A DNA stretch of 64,000 bases. Source: Lineus longissimus (lineage: Eukaryota; Nemertea; Pilidiophora; Heteronemertea; Lineidae). The notes beneath the pieces are model-generated. The model ran no database searches. It was given only the letters and a program-made list of their open reading frames with translations, and was not told where the DNA came from. Below, one piece after another: positions 49,714-62,093 of the stretch. The stretch's first letter is position 1. Each line of letters begins with the position of its first letter. Location: the NCBI RefSeq assembly GCF_910592395.1, contig NC_088316.1, forward strand, positions 16,988,001-17,052,000, read 5' to 3'. The translations under genes and the position numbers were made by a program.

Positions 49714-52497
49714 CTGGAGGAAATTAAAATTATGATCAAGATACAGCCTCCAAGATATATACATGTACATGTAATTCTATATCATGTGACCATAAGCCAT
49801 GTGATGCCATGATGTCCCGCCAAGACAAAACTAATACGCCCGTTTTGTCTCTGTTGACCAGGGCAACTCGCTCCTATTTCCTTATTTTCAGATAGATCTA
49901 CTGGACATGTAATTTCTTTCTAGTAAAGTTACTATTTTTTGCAGTAAATGATTGTTTCAAGGATCCTGAACAGTATTTCCGTGGGTGAAGGCGACCATGT
50001 ATAGCATGTGCATACCCGGGCCTGAATAATGTTTACCAGAAATGCTTGAAAAGTTTCTTGTTTACAAAGGTACTTATCTCCGAGAAATGTACAACCCTCG
50101 GCAATTACCTTGAGTGCAGCCCAGCTGGAGTAATTGAAGAATGGCAGGAAAGAAAGAAGGATGGGATGAAGTGATGAGGGATGAAGTGATGAGGAATGAA
50201 TATGATAGGCATCAGAACATGCGAGCGAACCTGAACAATGAGAGGAAACGGAGACATTTCCATTGGCCTACTTGCTGAAATGGATGGTTTAGCTTCCTGA
50301 TGAACACTTCCTGATGAAGTTATCGGCCCGCCTTCCACGATAATAATGGATTACATCACGGCAGATCTCCAAGTTTAGCCAGAGATGGCTGGGATCTGGT
50401 GTTGCTTATACATATCAAAGACTGGCGAGATTGAGGGGAATCTAAACCCTATGGTAATCTCGGGGAGATACTCGAGGAGATAAACGGGCATGCGGATATA
50501 AAGCTGTCTAAGCTAAAACATGCCTCAAGCTGATGAGGCCTTTAGCTTCTACCGTTATCTTGATGATGTGCTTACGGTCATCAGTGTACTTGCCTTGCCA
50601 ACTAAACTGATCAATGCTTGAAAACTAAACATAAAACTGGCAAATCAGAATCCCTCAATCCTGCTTCATCGGTTATGTCTTCTGATTTGATCCAATCACA
50701 AGGGAGTCTTTGAGTAAGATGTCCGGTGAACAAGAGGTGAATGCCATCTGACGTTCTTTTCCAGTTGCGGGGACCTATAGTTTTATACTCACCTAAGATA
50801 CATAAGCCCACCAATGTGGCCTCCATTTGCTCATTCCCCTTGGCGCTCATCACTGCTATCATCTTGTCATGTCAGAGTATCACCAAGTATAGTTTGCCTC
50901 GATTAACCATTGAACTCTTCACCGATAGGAACCAGTATATACATGTAGCTGACTTTCACGCTGTACAAATGTTTACCAGACTGAAAGAACAAACAACACT
51001 CAATGTAAGGAAATATTCGGCCAGTGTTGTGCGTTAGAGAGGTACGCCATTCTTGTGCATTGTACATGCATATACTGGACTCGCACTTAGAATCACAATT
51101 TTTGTCAGAATCGCCACTTCCATGAAATGATGACCAACTTTCGCAACAAAATCACCACCTCTTTCGTAACAGATTCACATTTTTCTTAACAGAATTCCAT
51201 GTATATGCCTATACATTTTTCAAGACAGATATGTATATATCTAGAAAGTGGAAATAATGCCCGTATATAGTTATGTCATGCATAATCACTTTGATAAGCA
51301 GAATTTCTATCATATTCACCCATGATACATGTATGCCTATACATGTAATTCTTGGCCTGTGCATTTTGATAACCAAGAAGGCTGGGCAAGGGAAATTATA
51401 CTTGTCATAAATCAGGAGCAGTCGTTTATACCAAAAAAGAAGCATGGCCGCTTAAAACAGAAATGTTGGAGTAGCAGATTAGCATTACAAAAAAGCACGA
51501 ATCCTACAATCATGGTATATGGCATGGCGAATTACCGGCGGTGAACATCAGTCCTAAAGTTTCCTCCTTTCAGTAAGGACATTCGCACAACGCCGGTAGA
51601 TCGGCATGGGAATATTGGTTTATCAACTAAAAAAAGTGTACGCGCTTGGGAAATAGAACAACTTCAGGAAACCTGAGTTTATTGTGAAATTGCGAACTGG
51701 AATCGGTGGCTTTTAGGCCTAACAAATGTTAACTATCCCTGATTACCAATAAGTAGCAAGTTATGCCAGACGAGGAATCTCTGGATCCCTGGTCAGGTAA
51801 ATCATTACTTATATCTGATAAACAGCAATGATTTCTAGCCTTTGTATATATAAATGAAGATAGGTGGTTCTCTCGTAATTAGTTATTACACTCTTGATCT
51901 CAAGCCGTAGTACGTTCCAAAATGCTATTCCCACCAGAAATTTGCTGGGAGAGCAATGGTTTCGAAAAAAAACTACCTTCTTAGGGCCTCTCTTTACTCT
52001 CTTTGCACAGAGTTTGTGAAAGAAAAACACAAACTTGTCGGTCAGTATCCAGAGATCAAGACCAGTAATACTGCCACTGTATTCATATTGGACATGATCG
52101 AACTAAGAATAGCGATGGCTACTTATTCGAAAGTTCGTTACTTCTTTTCCCAGTTTCCTGGGACCTCAGAAAACTATTTATTCTGACGAAAGTGGGCCTA
52201 ACCAAAATTAATCATAATCTTTAATTCTGTTTGCAGGCAGATTGGCGACGGGTTACGCCATGAGGTTAACATGCTATCATGTAGCATAATTTTTGCCAAA
52301 GAACTTCTATGTAACTCTTTGATTATCATGAGGTTATCCCCAATACTACCAGCGTTTTATCTGATATCAACACGGTACGGATGTTTATACTCCAAGAAAA
52401 ACTATAAAAGTAAAAGTTAATACATTTTGTACAGCCTACCAGCCACAGATGAATAAATAAATCTCAGAAGGAAAATACACCATGATTTATCAGAAAT
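49714..52497. other. Region upstream of the 7TM receptor, no gene recognised
   Basis: It probably contains the missing first exon of the receptor on the minus strand. There is a 15-bp near-duplicate (GATGAAGTGATGAGG type) at 50162-50196, and TACATGTA palindromes cluster at 49757-49772, 50938 and 51324-51345. Nothing else is supported. Confidence 0.45.
50162..50196 (+). repeat. Short tandem repeat, 15-bp unit
   Basis: GGATGAAGTGATGAGG is repeated with slight change (about 2.3 copies). Confidence 0.7.
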
Positions 52498-52529
52498 TTG
52501 GTGCGCTACCTCCTTTGGCGACCTCCTGA

Positions 52530-52654
52530 CTGCAAACGAAGAGCAAGTACAACGGTCACACAACAACATTCAGCGAGTATAACTGTCATAAAACTACATT
52601 TAGAAAGCATATGTACAACTGTCACAACAACTACATCCAGAAAGTACAACTGTC

Positions 52655-52686
<32 letters not shown>

Positions 52687-52775
52687 AACAACAACAACAA
52701 CCAGAAAGACAGTACATGTATAACTTTCACTGCAAACATCCAGAAAGTACTACTCTCGCAACAACAACTGCGGTA
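52530..52775 (+). repeat. Degenerate minisatellite with ACG and AAC microsatellites
   Basis: A unit of about 35-45 bp containing CAACTGTCACAACAACTACA and CCAGAAAGTA recurs with changes at about five points. Inside it, (ACG)n at about 52654-52686 runs directly into (AAC)n to about 52701. Open frames crossing it give poly-Asp/Asn or poly-Arg/Gln runs and are probably not real genes. Confidence 0.8.
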
Positions 52776-53721
52776 CAACGGCCGACTCATAAGATATCCA
52801 AAAAGTACAGCTTTTTTGTATAGTCACATCAACAAAGTAGTAGGCAGGCCGTATTTCTCTCATAGCGATAGAAAAAACACCAACTTTGCACAGCAAACAT
52901 GGCTTAGCCTAACGTAGACCGGCCTTGGCCCGCCCCACGACGACCGAGGAACATCATAGCCATGTGTCAAACGACGATAAAGCACTGGTTGGTTTTGCAA
53001 AGAAGGCACTTACGACAGTGCAGATCATGCAGAGTACAGGACTTCGCAGTTCATACCTGACAACTCTTCTCTCTTTACCACGCCATCCCGTGCTGACCGT
53101 CCGTTTCTTCAGTCCACAGTTGGTACCACGTTCCATCGCCTTCCTTCGATTCTTTGAGAAATTAGTCTTTCCAATTTTGACCTATCAAATTCGATCCGAT
53201 CATTCCGGAAACCCGTGTCTAATTGTCCAGCCAGAAGCATTGACTTCATTCGAAATAAGGCTGAATGGCATCATTAAGCTACATCAGAATGAATCGAAAG
53301 ATGCCCTTGATGAAGCCAAAAATGAAAATTGGTATCTGTAAATGGGTCAGCAATTAATTGAACAGCACTTAGATCACCCAGCTGTGGTTTCTGGTATAGT
53401 GTAAAACTAGCAAATTCCTCTTTTCCGTTGAGATTATGTGATCTAAAAATAGTCCATTTACAACTCAGAGTAGCTATCTTCGTCTCCGTTACAACGAACT
53501 TCTAACCTCTGCGTATTGCTTATTCGCATTAAAGGAAATATCGCCCGCACAGAACACAATGCTCTTCCCGCGCCTGAAGCATACACAACACGACGCATTC
53601 AGCAGACCGAATGTAGCCGACTGCGTTTTCTTCTGCGCAATAGGAAATAAGAGATACATTCTCGTGGAGGTGAAAATGTAGGCTAAAAAGCTGGTTTGGC
53701 GAAACAACATCCAATCTTCAG

Positions 53722-53962
53722 CAAAACTTTCACACCAGCCATCCGAAGGAACCTTTCATCAGCTACACTTTCACATTTGCAATCAAGGGACCTAGGCTAC
53801 CATCAGCAACACTTTCACACCACTAATCAAGGAACCTTTCATCAGCTACACTTTCACATTTGCAATCAAGGGACCTAGGCTACCATCAGCAACACTTTCA
53901 CACCACTAATCAAGGGACCTACCATCACCAACTCTTTCACAGCTGGAATCAATCCGGGACCT
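53722..53962 (+). repeat. Minisatellite with 83-bp unit made of two related halves
   Basis: A unit with the core CACTTTCACACCACTAATCA is repeated about 2.5 times. The first two copies are nearly identical over their 3' two-thirds. Each unit contains two half-repeats built on ACTTTCACA...AATCAAGG(G/A)ACCT, implying an earlier roughly 40-bp repeat that doubled. Confidence 0.9.
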
Positions 53963-56059
53963 ACCATCAGCAACACGGAGAACAGAGCTGGACAACCGCG
54001 ATCAAAGAAAGATCAGAATCAACTGATTACACGTCCCAGTTCACGAACTGAATCATGTGAAAGAAGCATGAAGTATTGCGCCCGACCAAAAAACGATTTC
54101 GCCGCCACTCAAATCATCCAGTATCAGTTCCCTTACAACGGATTTCTCACCTGCGTCTACTGCAGCTGAGTTCTGTCACATCCTCGTTGTCGTCCATTAA
54201 CATCAATATCTTGCCGAATGAAGGTCTCTCAGAACGTGTATGCCCTCAGCTATGCTAAGTGAAAATGAGTAGGGTGCTGTTATATTAATTTAAAGTAATT
54301 TTCTCCATAAATAGGCCACTATACTTCTCTAGCACATTTGATCGACGATATCCTGAATACAAGCAATCCGCGGCTGCAATCCAACAACATAACAGTCGTC
54401 TTGTTGGCATGATTCCACCGCAAGTCACAAATCGCAATCGGTCTTTTGCGCGGGGCGCTTTAAGAAGTAACGGCAAAGCTCTGGGCTCCATTCACAACTT
54501 TCAGCAACTTAATTTTGTGACTCAAGCATATCCCTGGCCGACTGATCCCCATCCCCCGTCCGAGACCAAGAGGAGACTTCAAAAACAAAGGGAGGCGAGC
54601 AAAGACGAACTATAGTTTTAGACCTCATGTTGTCTCCACCCTTCCTGTCCTCCCCAGACAGATTTTTCTTCATTTTAGTCGCCATATCAATCAGGTTACC
54701 ATCAATATCACTCGACATCGTTCTATATGTGCTGCTATATGCTCCTTTTCCCGCCGGGCTATGCGTCATGTTGACCAACACTTGGAAAGTTTGTTTTAGG
54801 TCAATATCTCACCTCTATGCTTATCAAATTGCTGATAGTTTGAAAACGTTATAAAAGAGTTGTCAAGTCATTGGTGTATGTCGACAGTTTTGAGTCATAC
54901 AGCAGTTTAAAATTTTTCATACCAGGAGACTCCCGAGACATTTTATTATTCGTAATCCTATAGTCGCTCTTCCCCAGAAACCGCTAGCTGAAGTGGTTAG
55001 AGGGAGGGACGAGACCGATTAAGCTGTATCACAAAAAAGGACATGTGATACTAACGGACAGCTTCCAAAATCTGCAATCAATGATCCACACTGTCTGTTA
55101 TGCCCATGGCCATGGCGTCAAAATGTCCCGTCGATTGCGACAGTATATTTACAGTACATGTATTTACTTTGTACATTATCGTCCCGCATACAAATTGGCC
55201 CAAGGTCTGTCCACTATGAAAGCGAAAATAGGAACCTGGGGCGATTGATAAACAACATTCCTGTCCTAAAATCACAATCATTTTCGAATCATACCTAATT
55301 AGGTCTCGTTTACGTTTAATGACCAGACGAGTGTGTTGTACCACGAGACATATCAGAAAAACCGAGTCACAGGGAGAACATGAATTTTTGATCATGATTC
55401 ATGGGACTTATCTGGGAGAAACTGATTAACCTTCCATGTATACTTATCAAGACTGAGTTGCTCATGGAAAAAGTCCATTCGTCTCAAGTTGTTCTAACGG
55501 GGACAAAGTCACAACCAGGCACGGATAAGACCACTTTAAACAGCAGCTGATTTTATGCTGGGAATGTTGCAGATATGTAGTGCCATAAGTACTCATCATG
55601 AACGGATGTGCCATTAATCACACCCGGTAATCGCGATTTTGATTTGTCCTAATAACCCATTTGTGGTGTAATAGATATAAATACTTGGTAAAGTATCTGT
55701 CATTGTGACATAAAATGCCATATCCCTGAATGGATAAGTGGCCAAGGTCTCCATCAACGAAATATTATTGAATTTGTCATTCAATATCATCATCATTATC
55801 CATCGTTTATTATCTCCAAGTTTTGTAACAATGCCCTCGTTTTTTGTAACAATGAATTGTCTTGATTTAATTTTTAATTTTTTTAGATTCATCAATGAAA
55901 TCAAAAGTAATTTAGTCTAAGATTGGTTCCTTGATAACCATTTTGATAATCAAGGAGATAACCGTTGGCTTTGAGGCATTTATTCTTTGTCTCACGGAGT
56001 AAACATTTTATGACAGCTGCCAAACGCGTTTACAAGGGTATAAAAGATATGGAGAGACA
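53963..56059. other. No gene recognised
   Basis: AT-rich sequence without an exon that I can support on either strand. It lies between two tandem-repeat arrays. Confidence 0.4.
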
Positions 56060-57290
56060 CGTTGAGTTGTGACTTTCTTAACTCTCTTACCAAGTTGGCA
56101 AGACGATGGGGCAGCAAGTCGTTCTGTGTTGTTGCAGGACGGTCGAGTGTTCATCCAGGTCCGAATTGGTCTAGTTCTGATTGTCTCATTTCTCTCACCA
56201 TGTCGGCGACAGGGTGGAGCTCTTATCTCTCCCACCGTTGTGACAAAACGTTGGAGCTACCAAGTCTGATAAGGTCCGTTGTGACTGTCTCTTCTCCCTC
56301 ACAATGTCGGCAACACAATGGCGTTTCCAGGTTCAATTAGGTATGGCTGGGACTTGCTCATCTCTCTTATCGTATTAGCAAGACAGTTGGGCAGGCGGAA
56401 CCGATTCGCTGTAAGGCGATGGGAAGTCACGTCCCTAGTTGTAGTTGTGATTGTCTCAGTCCCAATTCGGCCTGTTTGTGACTGTCGCATCTCACTACCG
56501 TGTTTGCAACTCGTAAAAGCTGCTAGGATTCACTCTGGCTGCGACTGCCTCATCTCGCTCCTTGACTGCCTGTCTCATTTCTGATTATATCTCATTGTTG
56601 CATTCTCATCTCTCTTAATATCGTGTTGGCAAAACATTGGGTACAGCAAGCATGTCCGACTCAGTTCGAGTGTCGCCATCCGGTCTCTCTCACCTTTTCG
56701 GCAACACGATGAGACAGGGCCCATTAGCTGTTATCTTCCAACGTATGTGATACATGTCAACATAGGACAAATGATACAGTCTCTCACCATGTACAAAAGA
56801 CGTTGGAGCCAACAGGACAGTGAGCAGCCAGGTATGACTTTATTTCATCAATCTATCGTGTAACAATGGCAGAATGATAGAGCAGCCAGGTCTGATTCTG
56901 TCTGGTTGTGCCTGTCTCAGCTCTCTCACCGTGGAGCAGCTATATGTTCCATTCAACCTGGTTCTGACCGTCTCAAGTCATTTTCATTTCCCTAACCGTG
57001 CTGGCAAAACGATTGGGAAGCCAGGGGGTCCAACTCAGTCTGGTTGTAGTCATTTCATCTCTCGGAGAGACGAGTCACATCCATGACGTGTTGGCAACAG
57101 TGGGGCAGCTAGGTCCCCTTCAATCTGGTTCTGACTGTCTCCAATCTGATTGGTCAGGTGGTGACATGATCATCTCTCTCACCATGCTGGCAAGACGATA
57201 GGGCAGCCAGCAGGTTCGATTATGTCTGGTTGTGGCTGTCCCACTTGTCTCAGTGTGTTGGCGGCATGGTTGGCCACACCACATTCCACA
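56060..57290 (+). repeat. Highly degenerate tandem array of about 12 units, 60-250 bp spacing
   Basis: Variants of TTGGCAAGACGATGGGGCAG recur at about 56094, 56200, 56305, 56378, 56627, 56699, 56793, 56863, 57000, 57090, 57187 and 57257. Most are followed by GGTC(C/T)GATT-TCTGGTT and then GACTGTCTCATCTCTCTCAC. The spacing is mostly 70-130 bp. The array is old and diverged, and open frames across it are not conserved between units, so it is treated as non-coding. Confidence 0.85.
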
Positions 57291-60200
57291 GATGTGAGTA
57301 CCTCACCTTTGAGTATTTCTCACAAGGGGGCACCAACAATTCCCAGTAAAATCAATAGATATCAAAATAAATACAAGAGTCCAATCTGGTTTAAAACATT
57401 TTACTGGCCAATACATGGATTGGTGCTACACATGAGGATACATCTTGACCGTGGTAAAATATAACGTTGGACAAGTAACTTAAAATGGCTTATACATTAC
57501 AGACAGAGGAACGCCTTGGAGTATGCCCTTAGGTTTCCATGAAAACTCACGTTGACTCATCTATTTGAGAATTTAAGCTGATGCAAGACCTCTGGGAATT
57601 CACCATGGTGGGCCATGGGTGTCCTTCAAGACAGTTCAAATTGCAATGGTTTTATCCCCCATGAACAACCTACACTTAGAAAACATTCCCAAAGCAAAGA
57701 CAGTTAATGGGTCAGTTCAATGTTTTTGTAACAAGAATTTCCAGACTCTCAGGTACCTAAAAAGTCATTATTGTTTAGACCAGTTTTATTTCACAAATTA
57801 GAAAGTCTTGAGGAAGGGTGTATATTATACAAAGAACAAGGAGAAATTTAAGTTTTTAGATTATAGTGTCAAAATATTTCAACAGAGCTGATTGTGTGCA
57901 CCAATTTGAATGACGGCTGGCACAGTCTGTCCCCAGTGTATTCGCATGAAATTACGGCAAGCACAAGAAAAACAAATTTAACAGAACGTATGTCTCAGTA
58001 ATTTACTGGAAAATTTTGGCAACACTAACATCGAGCACTTGACCAAAAAAATTACAATTTAGCGATGACAAAATTACTTGATTATGAAAAGTGGATACAC
58101 AGCTCCTGATACCAGCTCAGATCTATGTCAACAAAGTCATTCCACACAGTTAGTGTTGTGTTGACCCAATAAGAAACAGTCTGTTGTCAATTTTCAAAGA
58201 CTAAAACCTGTTCCAAAAGTCAGACCGTCAACAAGGGCCAATTCTATCAGACAGATTATAGCCAGAAAAAGACAATTGAACAACACTGTCGAATGAAATG
58301 AAAATCTATCTCACTCAAAAACATAACTGACAAGGTAATCACCAAATTTATCAAAGCTCAGGAGTATTATTAAAATTAGACAATAGTTATTAAGGTGAAG
58401 CAATACTTTTGATTTACAAAAACGTCTCTTTACTGATTGGATGAACTGGAATGTACTACCAGGGAAAATCTGAAATATACCAAGCTTGGAAAAACATGTA
58501 ACAACATCTTAGGTACATTTCCTAAAATCATTGCCGTTTGGACTCCTTCAGTGGACTTGAGGTGAGATAAGGAAAATATACAATTTGGAACGAGTCTATT
58601 TTGTAATATATCACGGCCGGATTCTGTTCAAGTTTTGATTGAACATCCTTGGCTTCCATAGATTTGTCATCTATAACCAATATCTTGGGATTAAATTTTT
58701 CACATTAAATGTTGACGTCCGTTCGATTCAACACTTTGGCCAGGACAATCTGCCAGTAACCATGGTAACAAAGCAATAACATTGAGGTTGTCTGTATCGG
58801 TGAAACATTGACAACGGGTATATTTTTGAACTTTTCATCAAATTTTTCATACCAAATTCTGTTAACCTAAGACCCCTCAATTACTTTTCAACTGTTTCTA
58901 CCTTTATTTATATTGTAGAAATATTAACAAAACAAACATTACTTGAAAACCACGTGACCTCGAATGAGACGAATTGTGAATACTAATTACACCTTCAGAA
59001 AGATCATTCATTATAAATCATTATCTCCAAAATTGCGGAAAAAAACGGTCAGAAAGTTCTGCCAACATTGAGAACGTGACAACAAATTTCAAAAGGCACC
59101 TGAAAAATGACCTGGGACTCCCATCGCATTATGTAGTTATCCCAAACACCAGAATGACCGAAACAAACAATTGTAGCGAAAAACTTCCAATGATGACACA
59201 GGCAGCAACCTTGCACACTGTTGGTTGCAATAGGCCTTTTCATGCACTCATGACCTACTGCTCCGTTCAATCGGTTGGGTTTAGACAAGTCCGTTCCAGT
59301 CCTTCTGACGTTTAATAACGAGGTCCCAGGTGCAAGATATATCATGAATACAAAGACACGAAAGGACAACACAAAGCAGTGGCCACACCTCATCAAAATG
59401 TCAGCGGCCAATCATCAGATTTCTAAAATCACCAACATGAGAAAAATAAACTTCTCATGATAATGTTCATTTGTTTCACTGACTGAAACTCGCATGTATA
59501 TCCAGCAGGACTAGCATAATGTCTAAATCTATAACTAATATTTACAAACCAAGTTATCTAGGCCTAGAACGGACGAACATATCTGATTACTTGATGAGTT
59601 TTAACTGAAAATGTTTTCAGTGCCATAGAGGGTGATGATATTCTTGGTGGGAGTGAAGAGAAATGGGAGAGGTTGTCATTTCCACAGTAACGACAAAAAA
59701 ACTGTGAAAGGAGCAATTATTGTGTTCCCTTGATGCAGAGATGTCATAAATATCACAATAGTTAGAAATTTACTCAAAAAGGGAGGGCAAACTTATGAAG
59801 TTAATCAATTCATGCTCATGGTTTCCAATGAAGCAAAAGTAACTCATTGGTCAAACCTCAAGAAGTATTCAGATAAATGTCAACAGAATGCACGAGTCAT
59901 GTTACAAAAAAGTTTCGGCAAAAAGAGTACAATTTGCCTCAAGTGCAATGAGTAAGAAAATAATTCAGAAGAATTCTACACTATGTCTGGCGTGACCTTG
60001 AAATCATTGTGCTCCATGAAGGTCACAACCTACAGCACACAATGATAGCATCACGATCGCAAACTTTGAAGCAAACAGTCGTTTTTCAAATAAATATGCT
60101 TGATGACCAAATCTGTAATATTCTAACCCCGCTGTAATAGTCCCAGTTTAGAAAATTACAGAAATCTCAGAGCATAGATAATTGGCAACACCTAGTGGAG

Positions 60201-60923
60201 ATCAATGCAATACCTCGAGTGGCAATTCTAAAACACCTTGGTAATATATTCGTTAAGGATTATGTCTTAGCCTCGTTTTCACCACAGAAGTTTTGGTGAG
60301 ACAACCATGACATCTTGGGTTGGCATAAAATGTGTCAAAAGCAGACACTCAGAGGATCATACCCAATAAAATCAAGCCGAAGGTATTTGAGAATAGAAAT
60401 TGATACCTCACTGTCTGTATTCCTCATTTTCACTCCGCAAAAATCCAAGACCTTGTCTTTGTTTTTCATGTTTTCATTCTACTGGACACGTTTTTAGGAG
60501 GCTTACTCGTGGTGAATTTCATTGTGATAGGCATTCAAGATATTGCCTGGCATGAGGCCGGTGAAAAAGGTCTATGCTCGCGCACAAAACAAAGATTGGG
60601 AAAATGATGAATCGGTTGTCTCGACAAACACCACACAAGTGGAGCTGCCATCACCCATGGCCTTGCGGTGTTTGGTTGGACAACTAGAACCTTTAGTTCT
60701 GTATCAACTTCTCAATTCAAATTCTGATATGAACACTTCTCACATGGACATTTTGGTTTTTACATCAAGATACACAAGTTATTTTTAGAACCGTTTAATC
60801 CGCATCAAACCAACAGACACTTTCTATCACCAACGGCAATGCAAAATGAGAGTTCAGCACATAGAGGGTTAAACGGCCACCGAATGTTGTCCATTTCTCC
60901 TGATTATTTAACAAACCAATGAC
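57291..60923 (-). other. AT-rich region, possibly long 3' UTR of the HMG-box gene
   Basis: About 3.6 kb with no supported coding exon. Minus-strand AATAAA candidates occur at 58913-58918 and 57785-57790, so the HMG-box gene could have a 3' UTR of 2-3 kb. Which site is used cannot be told from sequence. Confidence 0.35.
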
Positions 60924-61166
60924 TTAATCACTCTCCTCCTCGTCATCATCCTCATCGCTATCCGACTCTGAACCTGACGAGTCTGATCCTGAGGATGAAT
61001 GCTCTTGGTCTGTACGCGTACGCTTAGGGGGCATAGGAAGGTGGCCCTGGGCATGAGCCATAGATTGTGGAGAGGGCATCATTCCAACAGCTGCACTCGC
61101 AGGGTGACTGGGACTGGGTCTCACGTGATGCACTTCACCCTTCTTTGCCTTGTAAACTTTCATTTC
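60924..61166 (-). CDS. HMG-box gene, last exon: end of helix 3 and acidic tail
   Basis: Starts at ctctcttttcag|GAAATGAAAG and encodes EMKVYKAKKGEVHHVRP, a Pro/Ser-rich linker, PPKRTRTDQEHSSSGSD and an acidic terminus. The SGSDSSGSESDSDEDD run is a typical casein kinase 2 target (inference). Confidence 0.88.
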   Translation of the reverse strand, partial: EMKVYKAKKGEVHHVRPSPSHPASAAVGMMPSPQSMAHAQGHLPMPPKRTRTDQEHSSSGSDSSGSESDSDEDDDEEESD

Positions 61167-62093
61167 CTGAAAAGAGAGATGCGTTGAAATTGAAATGATT
61201 TATTTTTTTGCAGAATCATATACAAGTTTACCTATCTAACAGACTTTCATAAACCTTTCTTGATGAAAGTTTTTTTCTTGTAAAATCTTGGCCTTTGATC
61301 AGCTCTCACTGGCACAAAAATGCCTCTAAAATGCTTACTTTTAGACCAATTTTGAAAATTCAAAGATCCACAGAGAGTGGAAACAGAGATGTTTCTATTC
61401 CAGTTATCAAGTCATGCGTCAAATAAGAGGAATCCTGTCTAAAATCCGCCTAAAATTAGAAATTTGACATCCCTATATAATGCAACCCACCTCAGCATAT
61501 CTCCTCTTGTCAGCGTTAGCCAGCTCCTCATACTGTTCTTTATTGAGACACACTTTCCACTGCTCCGACAAGATCTGGGCAATCTGGCCAACTTTCAGGT
61601 CAGGGTTAGTCTCCGAGACGGCAGACCGCTGGGCCTTCTGGAACCACATAAATGCGGACCTGCAAAAGAAGACACGAGTGAAATTCACTGTTTGTATGAA
61701 TCAGATTTATCATCTCAATGCATGTGGCAATTTTTTTTTAAATCTACGGTACAATCGTATCACAGTCCTATTTCAATGTGTCGAAACCGACATCTTTTAA
61801 ACACTAGCCAAATTCATCTGGCAATGGTACAATAGAAACCATTTCTAAACTTCTCACGAGTTTGATTGAAGATGAATGAAGGACAGTGCATGTACCGCAA
61901 CATTCTCCAAACCTTGAGAACGGGGAGAGTCATGTACTCACAGTGGTCTCTTTGGCAGATCAGGATCTCTGGGTGGTTTGCTGTGTGACCTGTGTGGAGC
62001 ATGTCCACCCAAATCGAAGCCCATGTCATTGAAATGATGTTGTTGGTTTTGCTTGGGGCGGTTTGGATTCATAGCTTTGTATTCATTAATTTG
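60924..62093 (-). CDS. HMG-box protein with acidic C-terminal tail (3' part, three exons)
   Basis: A nuclear DNA-binding protein by domain content. Exons on the minus strand are 61942-62093, 61491-61659 and 60924-61166, all GT-AG and in phase, giving 187 residues to TAA. A basic, Gln/His/Asn-rich lead (NRPKQNQQHHF) precedes the HMG box, which runs from DPDLPKRPLSAFMWFQKAQ through GQIAQILSEQW to DKRRYAEEMKVYKAKKG. The tail has PSPSHPASA, a basic PPKRTRTD, and ends in a Ser/Asp/Glu run (SDSDEDDDEEESD). The box resembles NHP6, HMGB and TOX types, but I cannot name an orthologue. The first visible exon begins in phase 0 with Gln and no Met, so the gene continues 5' beyond 62.1 kb and perhaps outside the window. 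Confidence 0.85.
61491..61659 (-). CDS. HMG-box gene, core HMG-box exon
   Basis: 169 bp. Completes the split Leu codon, then encodes SAFMWFQKAQRSAV, NPDLKVGQIAQILSEQW and YEELANADKRRYAE. The Phe/Trp/Tyr/Lys core positions of the L-shaped HMG fold are present. Confidence 0.92.
61942..62093 (-). CDS. HMG-box gene, exon before the box
   Basis: 152 bp, from tttgcag|CAAATT to CCACT|gtgagt. Encodes QINEYKAMNPNRPKQNQQHH, then a Gly/His/Ser stretch and DPDLPKRP at the start of the box. The 5' continuation was not found. Confidence 0.82.

Noticed and set aside
50105-50338. Candidate upstream signal-peptide exon for the 7TM receptor ending CTCAAG|gtaatt
   Set aside because: In the phase needed to join 49713 the frame meets a TGA with no ATG after it, and the sequence is dominated by a short tandem repeat.
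52498-52917. 139-codon frame with poly-Asp and Asn runs
   Set aside because: The runs are translations of ACG and AAC microsatellites inside a minisatellite; no splice context or conserved segment supports a protein.
56062-57201. Overlapping plus-strand frames with repeated Cys/Ser-rich segments
   Set aside because: They arise from the degenerate tandem array; units are in different frames and do not preserve one peptide.
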